NCBI GenBank assembly: GCA_046728935.1
Contig: JBKPFS010000171.1
Span: 1 to 15,800, forward strand
From: DATAFO01 sp046728935
GTDB taxonomy: Bacteria > Actinomycetota > Thermoleophilia > Solirubrobacterales > 70-9
Reading direction: 5' to 3'
Length of the DNA: 15,800 bases
The notes beneath the pieces were generated by a model. That model had not been told where the DNA came from. It saw nothing but the letters and a program-made list of their open reading frames with translations, and did not search any database. This document shows, piece by piece, positions 12,311-15,800 of this stretch. Both the position numbers and the translations under genes were made by a program. How positions within the stretch are numbered: the first letter of the stretch is position 1; each line of letters starts with the position of its first letter.

Positions 12311-13452
12311 TACAGCCCCAGCGTCTTGGCGATGATGTTGCGCTGGATCTCCGACGTGCCGCCGTAGATCGTCGAGACCAGGGTCTGGCGGACGAGGCGC
12401 TCCATGTCGTACTCGGACGAGTAGCCGTAGCCGCCCATCATCTGCATCCCCTCGAGCGCCGCCTTCTGCGCGGTCTCGCTGACGAACAGCTTCACCATCG
12501 AGGCCTCGCGCGGGAGCATCCGGTCGGGCTCTGAATCGACCTTGGACGCGCACCAGTAGGTCATCAGCCTCGCGGCCTCGAGCTCGGTGGCGAGGTCGGC
12601 GAGGCGGTGCTGGAGCGCCTGGAAGGAGCCGATCGGGCGTCCGAACTGCTTTCGCTCCTTGACGTAAGCGAGGGCGTCGTCGAAGGCGCGTTCGCCGATG
12701 CCGAGCATGAGCGCCGAGAGGATCAGGCGCTCGACGTTCAGTCCGGCCATCAGCTGCATCCAGCCCTGGTCGACCTCGCCCAGGACCGCCTTGGAGGGGG
12801 CCTCGCAGTCGGTGAGGTAGAGGTAGTTGGTCTCCCGCCCACCCATGGTGTCGATCGGCTTGATCTCCATCCTCGGGTTGTCTGTCGGGACGAAGATCAT
12901 CGTCAGGCCCTCGTGCTTCGACTCGCCCTTGGTGGTGCGGCAGACGACCAGCACGTGATCGGAGATGTGGGCGTTCGAGCAGAAGACCTTCTGCCCGTTG
13001 ATCACGAACCCGCCGTTGACGCGCTCGGCGGAGGTCTGAAGCGAGCCGACGTCCGAGCCCGACTCGGGCTCGGTCATCGCGATCGCCTCGACCGAGCCGC
13101 GGGCGATCCCGCCGAGGATCTGCTGTTTCTGCGCCTCGGTGCCAAAGCGCTGGACGGCGCCGGCGACGATCAGCGTCGTCCCGTAGCCCCCGATCGGCGC
13201 CAGGCCGCGCGAGGTCTCCTCCATGAACAGACAGGCGTCGACCATGCCGCCGCCGGAGCCGCCGTAGGACTCGTCGATCGTCACCCCGAGCCAGCCGAGC
13301 TCGGCCATCTTCGAGTAGATCTCGGCCGAGTGGGCGTGCGTGTAGCCGTCGGTCAGCCGCTCCCGCTGCTCGGAGGTGCCGCACTCGCGCTGGCAGAAGT
13401 CGCGGATCGCTTCGACGAAGTGTCGCTGCTCGTCGGTGAGTGAGAAATCCAC
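12310..13452 (-). CDS. acyl-CoA dehydrogenase (FadE-like)
   Basis: This FAD enzyme oxidises an acyl-CoA to the trans-2-enoyl-CoA and passes electrons to ETF. The 380-residue length is standard. Landmarks are DFSLTDEQRHFVEAIRDFCQREC at the start, AMTEPESGSDVGSLQTSAERV (125-145) for substrate and flavin contact, ERKQFGRPIGSFQALQHRLADL (266-287), and MQMMGGYGYSSEYDMERLVRQ..IYGGTSEIQRNIIAK near the end. The place of the usual catalytic Glu (YEGTSEIQR) is Gly364 (YGGTSEIQR), while Glu241 in GLNVERLILSA matches the alternative base of isovaleryl- and long-chain-type enzymes, so it should be active. The substrate cannot be named. The start is GTG without a ribosome binding site; a TAGCCT box 10 bases upstream suggests a nearly leaderless message. 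It has no beta-oxidation neighbours here. Confidence 0.93.
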   Translation of the reverse strand: MDFSLTDEQRHFVEAIRDFCQRECGTSEQRERLTDGYTHAHSAEIYSKMAELGWLGVTIDESYGGSGGGMVDACLFMEETSRGLAPIGGYGTTLIVAGAVQRFGTEAQKQQILGGIARGSVEAIAMTEPESGSDVGSLQTSAERVNGGFVINGQKVFCSNAHISDHVLVVCRTTKGESKHEGLTMIFVPTDNPRMEIKPIDTMGGRETNYLYLTDCEAPSKAVLGEVDQGWMQLMAGLNVERLILSALMLGIGERAFDDALAYVKERKQFGRPIGSFQALQHRLADLATELEAARLMTYWCASKVDSEPDRMLPREASMVKLFVSETAQKAALEGMQMMGGYGYSSEYDMERLVRQTLVSTIYGGTSEIQRNIIAKTLGL

Positions 13453-13462
13453 GGGCGCGGGA

Positions 13463-13468
13463 AGGCTA
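13463..13468 (-). promoter_or_regulatory. candidate -10 box of the acyl-CoA dehydrogenase gene
   Basis: Read on the minus strand this is TAGCCT, ending 10 bases before the GTG start. It would give a leader of only a few bases, in line with the missing ribosome binding site. Confidence 0.35.
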
Positions 13469-13477
13469 ACCGAGGGG

Positions 13478-13507
13478 TTGCGCGCGCCGGACGTCGGCGG
13501 TTAGGAT
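13478..13507 (+). promoter_or_regulatory. candidate promoter of the repeat-protein array
   Basis: TTGCGC (13478-13483) and TAGGAT (13502-13507) are spaced by 18 bases, 26 bases before the first ATG of the tandem array. No promoter or terminator was seen between the array genes, so they may form one operon from here. Confidence 0.4.
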
Positions 13508-13533
13508 CGCGGCGACTACGACGGGAGGAGACC

Positions 13534-14376
13534 ATGAGGCAGGGAGGCAGGAGTTGGATCGTCTTGGGGGTCGCCCCCACGACGCTGCTCTCGGCGGCGT
13601 CGATCGCCCTCCTGGTGGGTGGCGGCGGGGTCGCCGGCGGCGCGCTGAAAGAGAGATCCGTCCAATTCGACGACTTCGAGGCCGGCGATCCATTCGAGGA
13701 GGGGACCGCGACCTGCAAGCGGGGTCAGCGAGCCGTCGCAGGTGGGTTCTTCGATCAACCTGATGACCCGACCGTGTTCGTGCTTCCGCTCGACTCTGCG
13801 CGTGAGGGGAAGCGCGGTTGGCGCCACCGGGCAGGAGGCAACGAGGGAGCGAGCGCCACGGCGTACGTCTACTGCGACAAGCACGGCCCCAAGCTGAAGA
13901 CGAAGTCGGCGTCCGCCGTGTTGGGCGACATGGAGGAGGAGCCGACCACGATCGTCGCCCGCTGCCGGCGCGGTCAGGAGGCGGTCTCGGGCGGATTCGA
14001 CATGCCCGATACGGAGGCGCTTGTCACGAGCTCGAAGCGGGAAGGCAAGCGACGCTGGGCAGTGACCGTCATCGGAGGTCCCGGCACCTACAAAGCGTTC
14101 GCCTACTGCGACAAGTCGGAGCCGGGCCTCAAGGAGCGCTCTCAGACGATCACGGAGGAAGCTGTCCCCGAGGTCCAATCCGTGGTCGCCAAGTGCAAGC
14201 GCAAGCAAGAGCTTCGCTCGGGCGGTTTCGAGACGGAGTTCACGGATACCGCTTTTGCCCTCACGGAAGGCTCGCGCAGGAGCGGGAAACGTGGCTGGGA
14301 AGCGAGGGCGCTCCCGCTGAGCGACAGCCCCGAGCTGACCGCGTACGCGTACTGCGAACCCAAGGAAGGGAAGTAG
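13534..14376 (+). CDS. secreted Cys-pair repeat protein, array gene 1
   Basis: This 280-residue protein has an N-terminal hydrophobic segment (about 9-36, rich in Leu, Ala and Gly), a signal peptide or anchor, then three modules. Each module runs LK-x-(R/K)-S, then Cys-(Lys/Arg)-x-(Gly/Lys)-x5-Gly-Gly-Phe, a basic GKR-x-Trp stretch, and a closing Ala-(Tyr/Phe)-x-(Tyr)-Cys. The positions are Cys61/Trp96/Cys114, Cys144/Trp175/Cys192 and Cys221/Trp255/Cys274. Two cysteines per module suggest one disulfide each outside the cell. I do not recognise a named domain; the C..G....GGF...W...YC layout recalls uncharacterised repeats of secreted actinobacterial proteins. GGGAGGAG 3-5 bases before the ATG makes the start clear. 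It ends AYAYCEPKEGK, four bases before the next gene. Confidence 0.85.
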   Translation: MRQGGRSWIVLGVAPTTLLSAASIALLVGGGGVAGGALKERSVQFDDFEAGDPFEEGTATCKRGQRAVAGGFFDQPDDPTVFVLPLDSAREGKRGWRHRAGGNEGASATAYVYCDKHGPKLKTKSASAVLGDMEEEPTTIVARCRRGQEAVSGGFDMPDTEALVTSSKREGKRRWAVTVIGGPGTYKAFAYCDKSEPGLKERSQTITEEAVPEVQSVVAKCKRKQELRSGGFETEFTDTAFALTEGSRRSGKRGWEARALPLSDSPELTAYAYCEPKEGK

Positions 14377-14385
14377 CCGCATGCG
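14338..14385 (+). repeat. direct repeat at gene junction, copy 1
   Basis: The 48 bases that cover the last codons of array gene 1, its stop and the start of gene 2 match 15158-15205 at 47 positions. It encodes AYAYCEPKEGK-stop and the ATG context of the next gene. Confidence 0.85.
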
Positions 14386-15196
14386 CCGAAGCGCGCTGCT
14401 TCTCGCGGGGTTGCTGCTGCTGGCCGGCGGCGCGGTGGCGAGCGCGAAGCTGAAGGAGAAGTCGACGACGTTCGCAATCCCAGCTGATTCGACCGGTGAG
14501 GGGGCCGCCAAGTGCAAGAAGGGACAGGAGGCCGTATCGGGCGGGTTCTTCGACCCGATCAACTTCTTCACCGGCCCGTTCACGCTCCCGCTAGACCTGG
14601 TTCGAAGCGGTAGGCGCGAGTGGAGCCACCGCGCACACACCTTTAGCTCCGACGACGAGCAGGCCACGGTCTACGCGTACTGCGATTCGAACTCGCCGCG
14701 GCTGAAGGCGAAATCCGCGACGGTGAGCAGCGACGAGACGTACATCTCGGTCACCGCGCGTTGCCGGCGGGGTCAGGAGGCGGTCTCCGGCGGCTTCGCG
14801 AACAGCGCGACGGACGAGTTCGTCTTGCCCCTCGTCTCGAAGCGGATCGGCAAACGGAAGTGGGAGGTCGCTTTCTCCAACCTCAGCGCCGTCCTCTTCG
14901 ACGTGACGGCGTACGTCTATTGCGACAAGTCCGAGCCGCGACTCAAGGAGCGGTCGGAGACGATCACCGTCGAGTCGCCGAATATCGAATCCGTGACGGC
15001 GAGGTGCAAGCGCAAGCACCGCGTCGTCTCAGGTGGATTCGAGGCCGAGTTCTCCGAGTCGGGATTTATCTTCCCGAGCGTCCATACGTCCAGGCGCGAC
15101 GGGAAGCGCGGCTGGGAGGCGACCGGCGCCGTTGGCATGAGCGAGCCTGCGGAGATAACCGCGTACGCGTACTGCGAACCCAAGGAAGGGAAGTAG
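14381..15196 (+). CDS. secreted Cys-pair repeat protein, array gene 2
   Basis: This 271-residue protein has a typical signal peptide (MRRSALLLAGLLLLAGGAVASA, cleavage likely near residue 20-22) and three modules: Cys45/Trp81/Cys101, Cys128/Trp161/Cys181 and Cys209/Trp245/Cys265. Each module starts with a KLKEKSTTF-like strand and carries CKKGQEAVSGGF, CRRGQEAVSGGF or CKRKHRVVSGGF, then GKR-x-Trp and TAY-x-YC. The first two Cys motifs are nearly identical to those of the next gene, and the C-terminus equals that of array gene 1. The ATG is 4 bases after the previous stop, with GGAAGGGAAG inside the previous gene's end as ribosome binding site. The mature protein is rich in Lys and Arg together with Glu and Asp. 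Function is unknown; binding or cell-surface roles are guesses. Confidence 0.87.
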   Translation: MRRSALLLAGLLLLAGGAVASAKLKEKSTTFAIPADSTGEGAAKCKKGQEAVSGGFFDPINFFTGPFTLPLDLVRSGRREWSHRAHTFSSDDEQATVYAYCDSNSPRLKAKSATVSSDETYISVTARCRRGQEAVSGGFANSATDEFVLPLVSKRIGKRKWEVAFSNLSAVLFDVTAYVYCDKSEPRLKERSETITVESPNIESVTARCKRKHRVVSGGFEAEFSESGFIFPSVHTSRRDGKRGWEATGAVGMSEPAEITAYAYCEPKEGK

Positions 15197-15205
15197 CCAC
15201 ATGCG
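15158..15205 (+). repeat. direct repeat at gene junction, copy 2
   Basis: Copy of 14338-14385 with one difference (A in place of G two bases before the ATG). It lies 820 bp from copy 1, which equals the ATG-to-ATG distance of array genes 2 and 3. Confidence 0.85.
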
Positions 15206-15800
15206 ACGGAGCGCACTCGTGCTCGCCGGGCTGCTGCTGCTGGTTAGCGGGGCCGTCGCGAGCGGAAAACTGAAGGAGAAGTCGACCACGTTCACGGTTC
15301 CGGCGGAGGCGACGGCCGAAGGGGCTGCCAAGTGCAAGAAGGGGCAGGAGGCGGTCTCGGGCGGGTTCCTCGACCCGATCGATTTCTTCGGCGGGCACGT
15401 TGTCCTGCCGTACGACTCGACTCGGGCCTCGAAGAGAAAGTGGTCGCACCGCGCGCTCAACGCGACGATCGACGACGACCGGGCGACCGTCTACGCCTAC
15501 TGCGATCCCGACCAACCCCACCTGAAGGTCAAGACCGCCACGACGACCAGCGATAACCGCGAGTCGTCGGTAACGGCCGAGTGCCGGCGCGGGCAGGAAG
15601 CCGTCTCCGGTGGGTTCGCGACCGACGCCGATGATGAGTTCGTCTTCCCGCTGGGATCCAAGCGGGTCGGCAAGCGCGGCTGGATCAGCTACTTCATCAA
15701 CGGCACCGACGATCCGGTCGAGTTCACCTCGTTCGCCTACTGCGATAAGGCGGAGCCCGGGCTGAAGGAGAAGGCGAATACGGCCGTCGTCGAGTCGCCC
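15201..15800 (+). CDS. secreted Cys-pair repeat protein, array gene 3 (cut by window edge)
   Basis: The frame starts at an ATG 4 bases after the previous stop and is open to the right edge, giving 200 residues. It begins MRRSALVLAGLLLLVSGAVASG, a signal peptide very close to that of array gene 2, followed by KLKEKSTTF. Two whole modules are present: Cys45/Trp81/Cys101 and Cys128/Trp161/Cys181, with CKKGQEAVSGGF and CRRGQEAVSGGF, and the third module is beginning at LKEKANTAVVESP. Cys and Trp positions are identical to those of array gene 2, so the two arose by a recent duplication. A third module and a length near 270 residues are expected beyond the edge. The array may continue further; the window cannot show this. 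Confidence 0.87.
   Translation, partial: MRRSALVLAGLLLLVSGAVASGKLKEKSTTFTVPAEATAEGAAKCKKGQEAVSGGFLDPIDFFGGHVVLPYDSTRASKRKWSHRALNATIDDDRATVYAYCDPDQPHLKVKTATTTSDNRESSVTAECRRGQEAVSGGFATDADDEFVFPLGSKRVGKRGWISYFINGTDDPVEFTSFAYCDKAEPGLKEKANTAVVESP

Noticed and set aside
12607..13443. 278-residue plus-strand open frame opposite the acyl-CoA dehydrogenase
   Set aside because: It is the antisense shadow of a fully recognisable enzyme and lacks a start with a ribosome binding site.
14381..15800. CRISPR-like repeat array
   Set aside because: The periodicity is that of whole genes and protein modules in coding sequence, not short direct repeats with spacers.

Overview
The window is chromosomal DNA from a high-GC actinobacterium. 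The very high GC content, G/C-rich third codon positions, Lys written almost only as AAG, an L33 of the CxxC type, and long Ala/Glu/Pro-rich tails on housekeeping proteins all suggest the Thermoleophilia (Solirubrobacterales or Gaiellales). That placement is an inference from style and content and was not tested by a tree.

Layout. Most of positions 1-10628 on the minus strand is the translation/transcription block normally found as secE-nusG-rplKAJL-rpoB. Read in the direction of transcription it runs rpmG, secE, nusG, rplK, rplA (10628 down to 8082). The block is then interrupted. A clpP gene on the plus strand (7419-8075) meets rplA tail to tail, and a five-gene minus-strand set follows: an SRPBCC/AHSA1 protein, an ArsR-type repressor, a DUF4838-like sugar-hydrolase-fold protein, pcm (isoaspartyl repair methyltransferase) and metE (B12-independent methionine synthase). 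After a 186-bp leader that looks like an attenuator, rplJ, rplL and the first 270 codons of rpoB continue to the left edge.

From 10.9 kb rightwards the content changes to exported proteins of unknown function. There is a small lysine-rich anchored or secreted protein (minus strand), then a family of secreted proteins built from about 75-residue modules with a Cys...GGF...W...Tyr-Cys pattern. One diverged member lies at about 11.4-12.3 kb. Three more stand head to tail from 13534 to the right edge, the last cut by the window end. An acyl-CoA dehydrogenase gene on the minus strand separates the diverged copy from the tandem array.

How the parts work together. The left two thirds are ribosome, RNA polymerase and secretion machinery plus protein quality control (ClpP, Pcm) and methionine synthesis. 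The ArsR-like repressor and clpP share a 72-bp divergent control region carrying two copies of the same inverted repeat, so ClpP output may be tied to this repressor. The right third is a rapidly duplicating family of exported cysteine-paired repeat proteins and is the least explained part of the window. The most notable single-gene oddity is MetE, where the residue aligned with the Glu zinc ligand is Trp. No tRNA, rRNA, CRISPR array, insertion sequence or integrase was seen.
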